Shown here: piece by piece, positions 21,660 to 34,259 of the stretch
How the letters are laid out: every line of letters starts with the position of its first letter
Position numbering within the stretch: position 1 is the stretch's first letter
From: Quillaja saponaria
Taxonomy: Eukaryota > Streptophyta > Magnoliopsida > Fabales > Quillajaceae
DNA: 64,000 nt
Assembly: GCA_029379385.1 (NCBI GenBank)
Contig: CM055613.1
Coordinates: 25,703,652 to 25,767,651, forward strand
Direction: 5' to 3'
The notes under the pieces: generated by a model
Seen by the model: the letters and a program-made list of their open reading frames with translations, nothing else
The model's database searches: none
Told to the model about the DNA's origin: nothing
Position numbers and translations under genes: made by a program

Positions 21660-23928
21660 GCATGACATTTGAGTAAGTATTCTTTTGCTAATTCCTATTG
21701 GGATTACATTCTGAATTATTTTCCTTTCTTGCTCTTTAAGAAGAAGAAAACTTCCTATGGACATGCCCACAAGTGAGAGCTCAGAAGCACTATTGATGAA
21801 CTCTGTAAGTTTAATTGCTGCAACCATGCCCACAAGGTTGGTTCTTTAAGCTTGTAGCAAACTTTGTTTATGTTTTTATTAATTCCTACTACCATCAAGT
21901 ACTATTTAGTTGTGATTTATTATTTGATTCCTGTTTTGTCTTTGCTGTAGTAATGTGCAGTTTAGCATTTGTGGATAATGGATTACAATCCTTGAATTTG
22001 AAGTTCAAGGGACCCTTCTGGATTTATTAATCTGATGAAATTTGCATTTTTCGTTTTGAATCTTTTAATGTTACCATATTTATTTAAGATTAGAGAAAGA
22101 AATGTTGTGTCTATATAAAATAATATTTTTTTGTTGCTAAACTACATGGACACACAGCATGGGGATGCTTTCTATATGCAGGCAGTGATGAACAAAAGAA
22201 ATAAAGTAAAAGAGGAATGTAATTATGGAACAAAGAATACATTACAGTAGGAAATATCATGAACCTAGAATTAGAGGGCTCGAAGCTCAAAATGATTTTT
22301 ATTCTACATTATATTTTTTGAGTCATTAATTTTTACACATTTAATCATATTATTGACCATAACCTTAAAAGGTCCATTTAATAAGATTTTCGAATTACTT
22401 TCCAATTTGAATAAGTAAAAAACAATAATAAAGAAGGAAATGTTATCATTTTGAAATGCAACCCAAAAATCTGCACTACTCTGTTGCTCTGTAAGATACG
22501 CGTACTTTTCTTCAGGAGCATTTACCGTTCTGTAAATTTGAAGGTTGCATTGTTGTTATTTGTGATTTATGTGTGTATGAGTCTTTGCCACTTAACCTTC
22601 ACATCAAAACATAAAACATAAAACATACTCTTGAAAATTGTGTCAATTATATGCATGTGCAAAACTAAATCTGTTGGTCTTGCTTGTGCGTGTATATGAT
22701 ACTCTAGTTCACCAATTTTGCCAGTTTGACTTAATCTGCTATATTTACTAGCAACTTTTTGGACTTCATGTATATGTTTTCTCACATGTAAAGATGCGTG
22801 TAGCACATCATTCTTGAATATGTCTGCATGTCTCTGTGTATCTCTATGATGGGTTAATTAGGAAGTTATACATATTCATGCAAGGATAAAAAAGTGTATT
22901 TCAGTATATCTACATGCTTATCTTTCATTTCTCTACATTTACGTTCTCCACAAGTGCCTCAAAAAAATTTCTCGTACTACCTTCTCATCTTGTTATGACA
23001 CATGCAGAAAAGAAAAGAAAGAGATTTTTATGCAGATGGGGAGTGGACAGACAGACAGGAAATAAATTCTGAAAATGGCAACTCCAGTAATTTAGCTGCA
23101 TGGCTTAAATGTCATAGATAATAAGGGGGGCAGGAAGAAGTGTGAGGGGGTTGGTGCAAATATCTACCATTGCAGACATGGTACACATAGAAATGGTAAG
23201 TACGACCACCTTTTATAGTTTATAATCCTGAAAATAATATGTGAAAGCAATTAGTACTGAACAAAAGAGAAAATATATATATTTTTTTATCCTTTATTAT
23301 CAATCCCAAATTTATGTGGTTCTTTCTTATTTCTTTTTATTTTTATTTTTGTTTTTACTCTCTTCTGGTTACCAAAATTTTAATTTCATAGTTCACTAGC
23401 TTAGAGGATACTTCTGTATAGCGCTGCTAGTAATGATCAACCATACTAAGTAAAGGGCTTATATATTCCTTACAATTTGCCCAAGGTCAGAAAAATCCAT
23501 GATTATGTTCAATTTGACAGCATAGTTAGTGATCACATTCAGCTTTCAAACATGTAGTGCTCAACAATGAGCATCCTTGATTTTCTCATTTTATGCCTGT
23601 ATTAATAATATATGAGAAGAAAACTCATGCAAATCACAGGTCAGCTTGCAGGCTGTTTCCAAAAGTAAAGTCCCGAGAAGAAAAGGAAAAAAGCGGAATA
23701 GAATTATAATACATCAACAACAGAGGATAATATTGAAATAAGAAGAGGTCCTTAGATAAAGGAACAATGTCTATTAGATAATCATTATAAGCAACACATT
23801 AGAAATACAGAAAACACTAGTGCCCCAGCACAGGTCAACCAGCAGTAGGTAACCCAAGATGGCAGTACTTATTGAGTTTCTAATCAAGTGGACATTGCAT
23901 ATGCTATATCTTGTACTCTGGTTTAGTT
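21660..23928. other. Intergenic DNA downstream of the nsLTP gene
   Basis: I see no gene. Short ORFs on both strands lack family wording. The stretch next to 23928 probably includes the 3' UTR of the minus-strand nsLTP gene. Confidence 0.5.
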
Positions 23929-24505
23929 TCATGGGAGGGTGTACCCTGCAAATATGAGTACAAAGATTGCAAAGTTAGTTAGATTATGGAAAAGGAGTAC
24001 AATGGTCAATTTAATTATGTGAACTCAAAAGGGGGGAAAGGACATTATATTGTATGAACTGAGTCAAATATGTGATCTTAATTGTGATAAAAACAAACCC
24101 TTCATTCATTAGTTTATGATGAAATCCATTTAAATCATATATATATGGTTACTTACTTCCACACTTCTTTCCAGCAGGTCTGTTCCTGATGTTGCATCGC
24201 TTTGGTATAGTGATAGCAATGCCGGGATTAATTCTCGCTTGTTTTGCCAAAGGTGACAACAGAACAGCACAAAGACATCTTGGAGCAGTTCTGATCAAAG
24301 AACCCACTTTGGCACAACAAGCTGGTGGAACCTTGACTCTAGCATTCCCTGCTGCGGCCAAGCATGGGCTCAGACTAGCAGCAGCAGACCTAATGGGAGT
24401 CCTTCCACACTCTCCAGCCGCATCTGCTTCCCAAATTAAGGCTTTTGAAGATATCAAGAACATGAGCAATGTGACAAGGCAAGCTGCTCTCATCTTGAAT
24501 TCCAT
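23929..24505 (-). CDS. Non-specific lipid-transfer protein (8-cysteine motif), two exons
   Basis: Exon 1 is 24505-24157 and exon 2 is 23945-23929. The 211-bp intron begins GTAAGTAACC and ends TTTGCAG. Splicing replaces a stop just past the donor with the classic nsLTP ending KKCGRYTLP, giving 121 residues. An N-terminal signal peptide (RAACLVTLLMFLISS) probably ends after EADA. The mature part has all eight cysteines in order: GEC, SPC, ACC, RCLC, KRC, KKC. Such proteins are small, disulfide-bonded and secreted to the cell wall, where they bind lipids for cuticle, defence or signalling roles. Which role applies here is not visible. The start is supported by a TATA box about 66 bases upstream. 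Confidence 0.95.
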
Positions 24506-24570
24506 CTTTTGTTAGATTCCTGATAGATTTGATAGTTGACACTGAATTCTGTGGAGCTATAGGAGGGCAT

Positions 24571-24577
24571 TTATATA
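24571..24577 (-). promoter_or_regulatory. TATA box of the nsLTP gene
   Basis: TATATAA on the minus strand, 66 bases before the ATG at 24505, at a usual distance for a short plant 5' UTR. Confidence 0.6.
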
Positions 24578-24619
24578 GTAAAATGCAATGGAAAAGAGAA
24601 ATAAAGGCCAAGACTAGTG

Positions 24620-27600
24620 GGGTGATTGTGGCTTTAGAATATTCAAGACGTAATGATTTAGTTCATCTAGGAAGAATTGTTCCCACTGAGCATTAGTTAG
24701 TGACTCGTAAAATCACATAGTGACACGTTGGATTTTGTTTCACGAGTAGAGTGCTTCTCTTTCTTTTTTATGTCCAGCAATGCATGCATGTTCTGTTCTT
24801 TACAAGAACTTGAGCTATATATGCCAATGTTAATTAGGTGGGACGGACAACCAGTGTGAACATACGTAAGTTAGGGTACATAAAATCTTGATGCACTTTT
24901 GGCATGCTTGGAGTCCCATAATTTGCTCCACTCTAATATGTGTATGCTGTACATAACAAATAAGTGCACGTGGATACATTGTATACCTCGATAATTGATT
25001 GGGGTTGATCTTACATATATATGATGGTATAATTCTCCTACTTTGCCTAGCAACAAGTAAAGTACTATATGAATAAAATTTTATTCAGTTCAATGGACTG
25101 TTTTGATTTTATTTTATGTTTTTTTGTACAAATTCTGTGTTTTATTATTGAAATTGAAACCATGAGGACAACTGAATGTTCACAAATTAAAAGAATCAAC
25201 AGTGACCAGAATCACAATCGGATATATCCCTATGTGTATCAACTCAAAAATTGGATTAATTAGCTGATATTATCGAGTAATAATTTGATTAGAACTTACA
25301 AATTTACAAGTGAATTTTAGATTATAATCAAGGTTAAAAGCAAAGATCAATTTTATTGGGAACTAAATGCATGAACTAACCAAAGAATTGGTTTATTTGA
25401 CCCTTATATAATATTTAAAATACTCGTGGCCACTAAATTCGTGCTCTTCACCAGTGGGAGCCTGAAATCCCATTCAAGTTCTGGCTAAAGGAATGTGCAA
25501 CAAAACAACTAGTAGCATCAACATGAATAGGAATATCCCATCTACCAAAAAAGCCGAAAGCAAATTGAAATATATAATCACATAAAAAAAAAAAAAAAAT
25601 CAATTCATTGATGGTAATGTTTCTCATTATTTCACCATCAATAATTAGTGATGTTTTTCACGATCATTCTGTCCCTTCTTATAATAGGTAAAGTTTCTTT
25701 ACTTGAACTAATCTTTTACAAATTAGTCTTCTAAAACCTATAAACATCTCTCAAAATTTAAAAACAAGCTGTAATTTAACCCGATCTATAAAAAGAAAAT
25801 TTGAAATACTCTTATTATCGTCTTATTATTAAGTAATATACATTATTTTAGTTTTATTAAACTAATTTTATGTAATGACATTATTAAACTTAGTATAATA
25901 TATAAATCAAAATTAAATTAATAATAATTCGTAAATTTATGATAAATTAAAAAAATAATAATTAAAACATTGTTTGCAAAATATTATAAGTTTTAAAGTG
26001 CGCGAAGTTGTTCTTGTCAAATCTATAAAGTATTGTTTTTTCTCAATTTTTTGTATTTTTTAGTTGTGTTATTATTTTCAGAATGATTAGTAATTTAATT
26101 ATTTATAATATATTGTTATTACTTTAATTTTAAATTATATTTGTGTTTAAATAAGAATACACTAAGGATATTTCAGGTAATTTATCTTAATTTTGAATGT
26201 CATTGAGATTTGTGTAGGCTTTAAAAATAATATTTATTTATTGTTTTCATTCTAATCATTATATAAATAAATTTTTTTTTTCCTTGGGTTCTTTGAGAAA
26301 TTATGTTTTCTAATCAAATCAAGTCCTCCCTGATTCAATTTTGTTTTGTTTTGTTTTGGTCCTCCGTGATTTAATCTCTTTTAATTGATTTTTGATAAAG
26401 TTGAAATTATTAAATTGAGATAGAACTTGACAAAATTAACGAAATTAACTAACATGATTTTTAGGAGATGATGAAAAAAATTAATATTAATGCATGCAAT
26501 GAAAAGTCACATGAATATTGTCTCAATCATTAGAAAATTCTGTTTTCTCAATTTTAGATGTTACAAATTTTTTTATTTTTTCTAAAATTAAATTCTTTTT
26601 TTCATAGATCATAAAGTTTTTCTCAATATCAACTAATTGTATCGTTTTTTAGAAAATGTATGAAGTTTAATATGTCAGTTGATTCAACTGTAACGTATCT
26701 TGGCGTCGTTTCAAGGTGATGTGATTGAATTGCTTTTACATAGGAAATGGGATTTATTGGAAAGGACAGAGTCAGTGACAAAGCTAAACATTTACTTTAT
26801 TGGGGCTGAGCACTCAATTTAAAAAAATATTTATCAGAATTAGAATTTCTAGTGATTTTAAATCAGGGTATCCTAGGTGCACCTAGACTTTTAATTTCAG
26901 AAATGAAAATCATTTTCTAAAAAATGTCCACGAGTTGGCCCTTATTAATTACAACCAATGTCAAACAAAGCAATCAATATCAAACAAACATAATTCAAAT
27001 AAATTACTAAAATACTTTACTTGCTTACTTTCCATATATCACTCATATTCAAATAAACATATAATCACGCATATTCAAATAAACATATAATCACACATAC
27101 TAATCTAGCCCCTAAAGGTAGCAATTAACCACTCACCTGTTACCGATTCCATTTGTCACTCATACTTGCGTTCACGCGTCTTATCAGGCTCACATTAGAA
27201 TCCGAAACTGAAATTCATAATTCCAAATACTACTTAGGTCATAAACGTTATTGTTATACTCTTCTACTTACTAAACTTATATCTCAACTTATATAGGTTT
27301 ATTTATGTAAGTTATCCTTTAAGCTATTACATGTCAATTAATATGGATTAGACTTTAGGTGATAACATTAACAATGAAGATGCCTTTTAAATATCTTGAC
27401 AAAGCATATGGTAGGAGGAACCATTAGAAAAGAATAGAAAGCATTTAGTGAGTTAAAAATGTTAAAAATGTCCAAACTTGAGGTTTGGACCATTGTCTAC
27501 TTTAACGATCATATTTTTCTCCAAAAAACTCCGAATCCAGTTTCGTAAAATTTATAAAATACTAGACACATGTAGATTTATGATGGTATATGATTTGTAA

Positions 27601-28790
27601 TTTTTGGGTTTGTATATCAATACAGTTTATTCTTTGAAGTTACGTCAAATTCTACAAAACGCAGGATTTTGATAGCTCTAACCTTACCTTAGTTAATCGA
27701 ACATAACTTTCTCTAGGAAAAACGAAATCCGATTCCATTTCTTAGGTTTATTAATAGACAAGTATATCTATTTTTATTATTTAGAAACTTTTCCTAAAAT
27801 CTGTCATGAACCTACTTAATTCCTTACATGAACCAGAAAACGAGCATCACGAATCTTGCCTGACCTAGTCGGAGTCTAACAGCTATAACTAACAACATAC
27901 TTGGAACCAAACTATGAAATTTTGAAGACAACATGTCAAGACTATAAGCTATATTTTATCCTTTGAACTCTTAATTTAATTCTTCTCTGAAGGCACTCAA
28001 AATACCGAGTTTCTGTTACTCACGAAATCTTCCCTATGAGATCAAGAAATATAAACAAGAGTTATTTTAGTCTTGCATTAAGAATTAATTATTAGGGAGT
28101 AAAGAGTAAGGTCTCCCAATTCACCTATCCGTAATAATAGACTTTAGGTTCATGTTATTTGCAGGCAATATAGTACCACCTATTATTTGTTCATGAGATT
28201 CAACAAAAGTTTTAGCTTGGCTACCAACATATAGCAATTCACCTCCTCCAGCTATCTTAAAAGATATGACAATGCACATTGAACGGACAGAGCTAACATG
28301 CTACCAGAAATTTTGTCTTAAAGCATCAATTTATAATACCAGTCAGAAAAGGATAACATATTCAAGATGACGAAACTATCATAACAAATGGGTGAGTTCA
28401 GTTGCATAACACTAAACACCAAAGTCAATGAATGAATTATATATTCTAAAATCCAAAATCTGTTAACATTAATACACCAACCATTTGAGTTGAGATATAT
28501 AAAAATCTTCATTACTTAGTAGTGGATAAACACGGACTATGTTATAAGCTACCATGAAAATGTCTTAATATGATACTACTGCTTAGATCCATAATTTTAA
28601 ACAAGGTCTTCTTCAATTGTTATTATTCTTCCCCTTTTTCTTTTTCTTTTGTTTTTTTTTTTGGCCACAAGTGAGTGCATGATTTTTATTCTCTAGCCTT
28701 TAAATTTAACAAACTGATCACTGTTTATATGTGCCTATGACGTCTTGCCACCTATTTCTCCAATTTGAAAATTCAACATACCTTTCACGG
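24620..28790. other. Long AT-rich intergenic region
   Basis: No gene is seen in 4 kb. There is a run of A near 25586. A 26-bp unit, CATATTCAAATAAACATATA plus ATCAC and one base, is present twice in tandem at 27044-27095. The stretch 26900-28150 is slightly richer in GC and may be an old retroelement LTR, but I find no ends. Confidence 0.5.
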
Positions 28791-28822
28791 CAGCTACAGT
28801 GAAAGTTTCTGCATCTGCTTCA

Positions 28823-29113
28823 ATGGTTAAGGGAACAGGGAGCTTGGGTAAGAGAAAGGACAAGACCCACACTGTCTGTGTGAGATGTGGTCACCACAGC
28901 TCTCATCTTCAGAAGAGTCGCTGCTCTACTTATGTATACCCTGCAGCTTGCGTCAGGAAATATAAGTGGAGTCTGACGATGATCCGCAGGAAGGCTACCG
29001 GAATTGGTAGGATAAGGTACTTGCACCACGTTCCTTGCTGATTTAAGAGTGGCTTCAGAGAAGGTACTCAAGCTTCACCCAGGAAGAAGGAAGTTGCTGC
29101 TGCTGGCTGTTGA
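28823..29113 (+). pseudogene. Retro-copy of ribosomal protein eL37 (RPL37)
   Basis: One frame from ATG at 28823 reads [20 protein letters not shown], then [34 protein letters not shown] and RIRYLHHVP. This is the zinc-binding large-subunit protein eL37 over most of its roughly 95-residue length. A TGA at 29039-29041 interrupts the usual RRFKSGF segment. The frame then continues FKSGFREGTQASPRKKE to a final TGA at 29111. The coding part has no intron, whereas plant RPL37 genes are normally split, so a processed pseudogene is likely. CRRCG-type cysteines remain in part. No poly-A tail is obvious. Confidence 0.9.
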
Positions 29114-29960
29114 AGGGTGCTCTACCAATTGGAGGTAAGAGGGCAATAAAGCAAGGTAAAAACCAGAGAAAATGAGGGGACTTGGCTGCCAATTGTAAGG
29201 AAGCAAGACTAGGCTACAAGGAAAAAACACACGAAAACTCTAGAACAAGGGAGGAAGGCCAAGGGAAGGAAAGAGGTTTTAATTGGCTACCAGGTGAGCT
29301 ATTTTCAGTCAAAGCAGGGGAGCAAAACAGAGTAGGACTAAAAGGATTTCTGTAGAAAGTGAAAAGGAAATGGAGAGGCGATGGCTGAAAGAAAGAAGAA
29401 GACAAACAAATAAAATTAATAGTCAAAAAGTAAAAATTGAAAACTTATGGTACATGAATTTCCTCATTATATATATATATATATATCATTTCATCACTTT
29501 AACTTACTTGATAAAATATTAATTTATAACATCTTTAATTGTTTCACAAATTTACTTCATTTGTTTATTTATTATTACGTTATAACTAATATTTATACAT
29601 TACCTCAAATTTAACGTTATTACATCTCATATTTTAAATAAGATATTGATATGTAGACTACAAAAAAATGTTAGATACACTACAAGAAAACTAAAATACA
29701 AAAAAATAAAACATTATCTTCCTTACTTGTAGTTCACATATAAATTTAGGATAGTACACATAGCACTACCCTTTAAATATTACAATATCTAGTTATAACA
29801 TGTTCAATATATATTTCTTCTTTCTTTTCATTAATTAGACCCATGCTTATTTTTAAAACACTAAGGATTATCCTCTCTTTTTTTAGTTTTGTTTTTCTCC
29901 TAAAATTGTGTTCAATACATTTGGAACAAAATTATAAATATGACACACATACAAATCTAT
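29114..29960. other. AT-rich DNA with an (AT)n run
   Basis: No gene seen. An (AT)n tract lies at 29468-29487. Confidence 0.5.
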
Positions 29961-29964
29961 TGAG

Positions 29965-31571
29965 ACCAATAAATAATTTAATTCAATAAAATCTTTTTTT
30001 AATTTTGATGATAACTAAATAATTACGTACAAACACAATAATTAATAAACTAATTTTAAATATATTGTTTTATTGCATGTACGATGGACTAAAACATGAA
30101 AGTCAATGACTGATACAGTGAAAGATCTCAGTGGATTATCTTTCAGTTAGCTAAAAATGTCACGCAGTTGATATCATATTAGTTAGTTGAAGTTTGCAAC
30201 AACAGCGTTCAATTATTACAGTCAGTTGTAAAATAACTACCACAGTTAGTTGAAGCCACTTAATGGATATCAACACAATCAACTGATATATGCTACGACA
30301 ATGTTTTAATTAAACAAACAGTTATGCACGATCAACTGTGTTTCTGGAAGTCAACTGAAGTATGTAGTGCAGCGTTTCATTAAAGTCATCAGCCGAAGTC
30401 TTTTATCAGCAATTGAAATAGAAGCAAACGTTTCATTTCAAGATAGACAAGTGAAGTTTCACAGTCAGTAGAATTTCAATCAGCTGTATTTATTTCACTC
30501 AGCTGAACTACCATACAATGGAACAAAACGATGTCAAATTAACATAATCAACTGAAGAAGATCAGCTCATAATCAAACGCTTACATTTTGTCATTAGTAA
30601 ACAATACCTTTATCATAAGATCGACTGACTCATCTATTGATTCTTTCTTCTAATCAACTAAACATCATATTTTTCATCACCTACTCTACTCAATATATTT
30701 TTCACACCAAATTCAAAAACAAACAGATTCGACAACTAAGAGGATTATATCAGTGTCATTGTCCTACTCAGCCTGTATAAAGAACTTCACGCACTACATC
30801 ACGAGAATTTTGGCGCACTAGCAAGAGTTTGAAAGATATGATATACATGGTTTGTAATTCACACCTTGCACCGTCTGTATGACAATGATATGAAATTCTC
30901 TATGAAACTATTATAAATAAGCTTTTCCTATATATCGAAGAAGTCAAGACAGAAGAAGGCATCAAATCAAAAATTGAATCAAAACGAATTGTACCATTGT
31001 GAGATTTTTGAAAATTCTTATCTTAAGACTTCACTTTCAAATTTGAAATTCTCTTAAGCTGAGCAAGCTTAGAACTTGCTTATCCATTCTTTTATATCTG
31101 CTTATGAACAAAGTTCTGAATTTTCATCATTATCTGATTGTTTTATTAGTTGAGTGTCTAGTGATTTTGTAAAATTACATCCTTACTTTTCGTTTGAAAG
31201 AGTGAGTGAGACATTAAAGTTTAGTATTAAGCTTGAAACATTTCTACTGAGGTTGTTGAGTTATGAAGAACTTGTAAAAGTTGCAGACCCCTACAATTCA
31301 GCAGTTGTAAAGGTTTACTAAGCCATGTGAATTCAGCAGTAAATGGATATTGAACTCTCAAGTGGAGTCCAAGAAGTACATAACCAAAGGAATTGATGAA
31401 CCACTATAAAATCATTGTCTGTAATCTCTCTTAACTTTACTCTTTTATTTTCCTTGTTAATTGATTAATTGCTCTCGGTGTTTGTGATTTTTTAACAAAC
31501 TATTGTCAAGGTTTTTATTTGTAAAAACTATTCAACCCCCTCCTCCCTTTAGTGTTACCTTTTGGGCAACA
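29965..31571 (+). repeat. 5' LTR of the plus-strand Sirevirus-like element
   Basis: Ends TTTGGGCAACA directly before a diverged primer site (31572-31585). Its reverse complement aligns with 32660-34126 over phrases such as TTTGATGATAACTAAATAAT and CTCAAGTGGAGTCC. It contains many short TCAACTGA or TCAGCTGA variants between 30100 and 30740. The start is set by where similarity to the other LTR begins. Confidence 0.7.
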
Positions 31572-31630
31572 ATTGGTGTCACAATATTATTTTTCAAAAA
31601 CATTTTTAACAAAACTCTTATGAAAAATTC

Positions 31631-32650
31631 AAATGGGAAACATAGATGCTATACTTGGTTAGGGTCAATCTTCTTCTAGGCTTCCTCTTTTTAATGGTCA
31701 AAATTTTAGTTTTTGAAAAATTCATTTGAGTAATTTTACACAAGCCATCGATTTTGACATATGTGATTCTATTAAATCTTATAGTTATTTGCCTAAGAAG
31801 GTTGAAATGGCCTCAATTCCCTAAAGAAAGATGTAAATGGATTGATGAATAAAAGAAGAAGGTAAGTTGAATACAAAAACAATGAACCTACTTTTTTGTG
31901 CCTCGATGTTAATGAGTTCAATAGATGTTCTGGTTGTGATTCTACATATAAAATATGAGATAAACTTATTGTTACATATGAGGGTACATCTCAAGTTAAT
32001 ATGTTTGTTCAAGATTATGAATCTTTTTAGATAAGATTTGATGAATCCATTTCTGATATGTTTTCATAATCAGTAACATCATCAATGAATTAAAGCGTTG
32101 GAAAGACAAACTCAAATGAGGACATTGTGGTAAAAATTCTTGGTTGACTATCAAATAGTTGGAAAGCCAGAACTCCCATAAAAGAAGCAAAAAATCTAGA
32201 GATCTTGACTCTGCATGAACTGCTGGGATTTCTTGTCACTCACTAAATGCAAGAGAAACATGAAGAAATATACAAGAGAGAAAAGAATGGATACATCATC
32301 TATTTTGAATGTAAGAAGGTAGGACACGTGAAAAGTAAGTGTCCAAAGAAGGAAAAATTCTATCCAAAGAAGAAAAGAGTCATGATTTCTACATTGGGTG
32401 ATAATGATGATAGCTCAGTTGATGACAACTACAAAAAAGAAGCAAATCTGGGTTTAATGGCAACAACTAGTCACTTAGCTGATACTACAATTGATCCCTT
32501 AGTTGATCCCTCATATACTTTAGAACATCTGCAAGATGCTTTTAATGAGTTAGCTTAACTATATTCTATAAAAATAGTTGAACTCAGAAAAGCTAAAAAA
32601 AAATAAAAATTGTTGCACTAGAAAATGAAAATGAAAAACTAAAATGTAAG
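31631..32650 (+). pseudogene. Sirevirus-like gag (decayed)
   Basis: Broken reading frames begin near MGNIDAILG and RLPLFNGQNFSF. The best stretch (32247-32558) has IYFECKKVGHVKSKCP, a CCHC zinc knuckle whose first cysteine is replaced by tyrosine, then LGLMATTSHLAD and YTLEHLQDAFNEL, as in Sirevirus gag C-termini. It ends abruptly at the minus-strand LTR that begins at 32660. Confidence 0.75.
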
Positions 32651-32659
32651 ATGCTTGCT

Positions 32660-34126
32660 TGTTGCTCAAAAAGACAAACTAGGAGGGAGTGAATGGTTTG
32701 ACCAATTAAAAATTTAATTTTTTTCAAGATAAATCAAACACACACGAGTAGTAACTAAGCAATCACAAATTAATCTACTAACAATTAAAAGAGTAAGTGA
32801 AGAAGAGATTGCTTAGTAATTTGTAGGGTTCACCAGCCCCTCTGGCTATGTCCACTATTCAAACTCCACTTGAAAGTTTAATCCATAATCCATTGAAATT
32901 ACAGAGCTCAGCAACTTTTACACAAGTTAAATTGTAAGGCTCAGTAATCGTTACATAAGCTAAATTATGAGGCTTAACAAATTTTTACACAAGTTCTGCA
33001 GAACTCCCCAGGTAGAAATTTCACCAAGTTTAATCTTAAGCTCTAGTTTCTCACAAGAAAGAAAAGAGGTGATTAAGCAGAATCACAAAAACACTCAAAA
33101 TAAAAAGCTAATCAGAGTAAGGAAAGTTAGAAGTTTTGTTTTGATTCAATCAAAGATTCGAAAGTTGAAGCATAAGAATTTAAATTCTCAAACAATCGTG
33201 CAAAAATTGATACTTGATGCATTAACAATTGATATATTGGTAAAGCTAGAATTCTAATCATTCTTAAAGAATGATCAAACCATTCCTTTTAAATTAACTA
33301 TATAATGCCACGGTACGTTCTTTCTTTGAAATCTTGATCTTGGCCTGAAAATTTTGGCTTAGCATTTGTCATATGATCAGAGAAGAGGTAGTGACATTGA
33401 TCTTATCCTCTAAGCTGTCATTGTTTGTTAGTTTCTAAAATTTGACGCAAAGGACATTTTTCAATTTGATCATCTAAGCTAGATGATGAACAATTTATTT
33501 AGTTAGCAGTCTTCCAAAACAACATCATTTGAGTATGTGCTGATCTACTTCAATTGACAAATAGACCTTCTGCTTTGATTTCATTTGATTAATTCAGCTA
33601 ACTATAAAATGAAACATTGTGTTCTTTCCCATGTACTGGTAGCTCAGCTGGCTAAGAGGAATCCAATGAGTTACTTTAACTAACTGATCTTTTAGAAGAA
33701 ATTATGTGTTACAACTTCCATTGAATACCTATGATATATAATGTGTGACTTCAGCTAATTGAGGAACTAATAAATACTTTATTTGATAGCTTTAACTAAC
33801 TAGTCTTAATCCACTAAAAGAGATTCAATTGACTAAGAAATCCACATACAAAGGTTCAGCTAACTGGAATAATTTCAGTTGACTTGCAAACATTGTTGTA
33901 TTGAGACTCAGCTGACTGAGTGACCCACTGAGATATCCACTAAGTGATCACTTCAACTACTCAGTTTGACTTACTTCAGCCATTAACTTTTCAACTTAAT
34001 TGATCATGCATGCAATATAAACATTATTTTCAAAATTAATTATTTATTACAATTTGTACTTTATTATTTAGTTGTCATCAAATCCAATATAGGAATTATT
34101 GAATTAAAGTTACATTTTATAAAAAA
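32660..34126 (-). repeat. Sirevirus-like LTR, minus strand, with adjacent polypurine tract
   Basis: Begins TGTTGCTC on the plus strand, aligns with the reverse complement of 29965-31571, and holds repeated CAGCTAACT/CAGCTGACT motifs at 33640-33990. Beyond its right end the minus strand reads AAAAAATGGGGAGATT (about 34127-34143), a polypurine tract, so this is the 3' LTR of a minus-strand element whose interior is otherwise missing. It cuts into the plus-strand element between gag and pol. Confidence 0.7.
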
Positions 34127-34259
34127 TCTCCCCATTTTTTATCATTACAAAATAATTAAATTTAAGCTAACTAAATGATCCACTAAAATAGATTAGAAGA
34201 ATTGACTACTACATTAGCAAGATGTATAAATGGTAAAAAAAAATCTAGATATGCTACTT

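Noticed and set aside
24189..24515. Plus-strand ORF of 108 codons over the nsLTP gene
   Set aside because: It is the antisense shadow of the eight-cysteine protein on the minus strand and has no family wording.
29214..29426. Minus-strand ORF of 70 codons
   Set aside because: Low-complexity S/P/F-rich translation after the eL37 retro-copy, without family wording.
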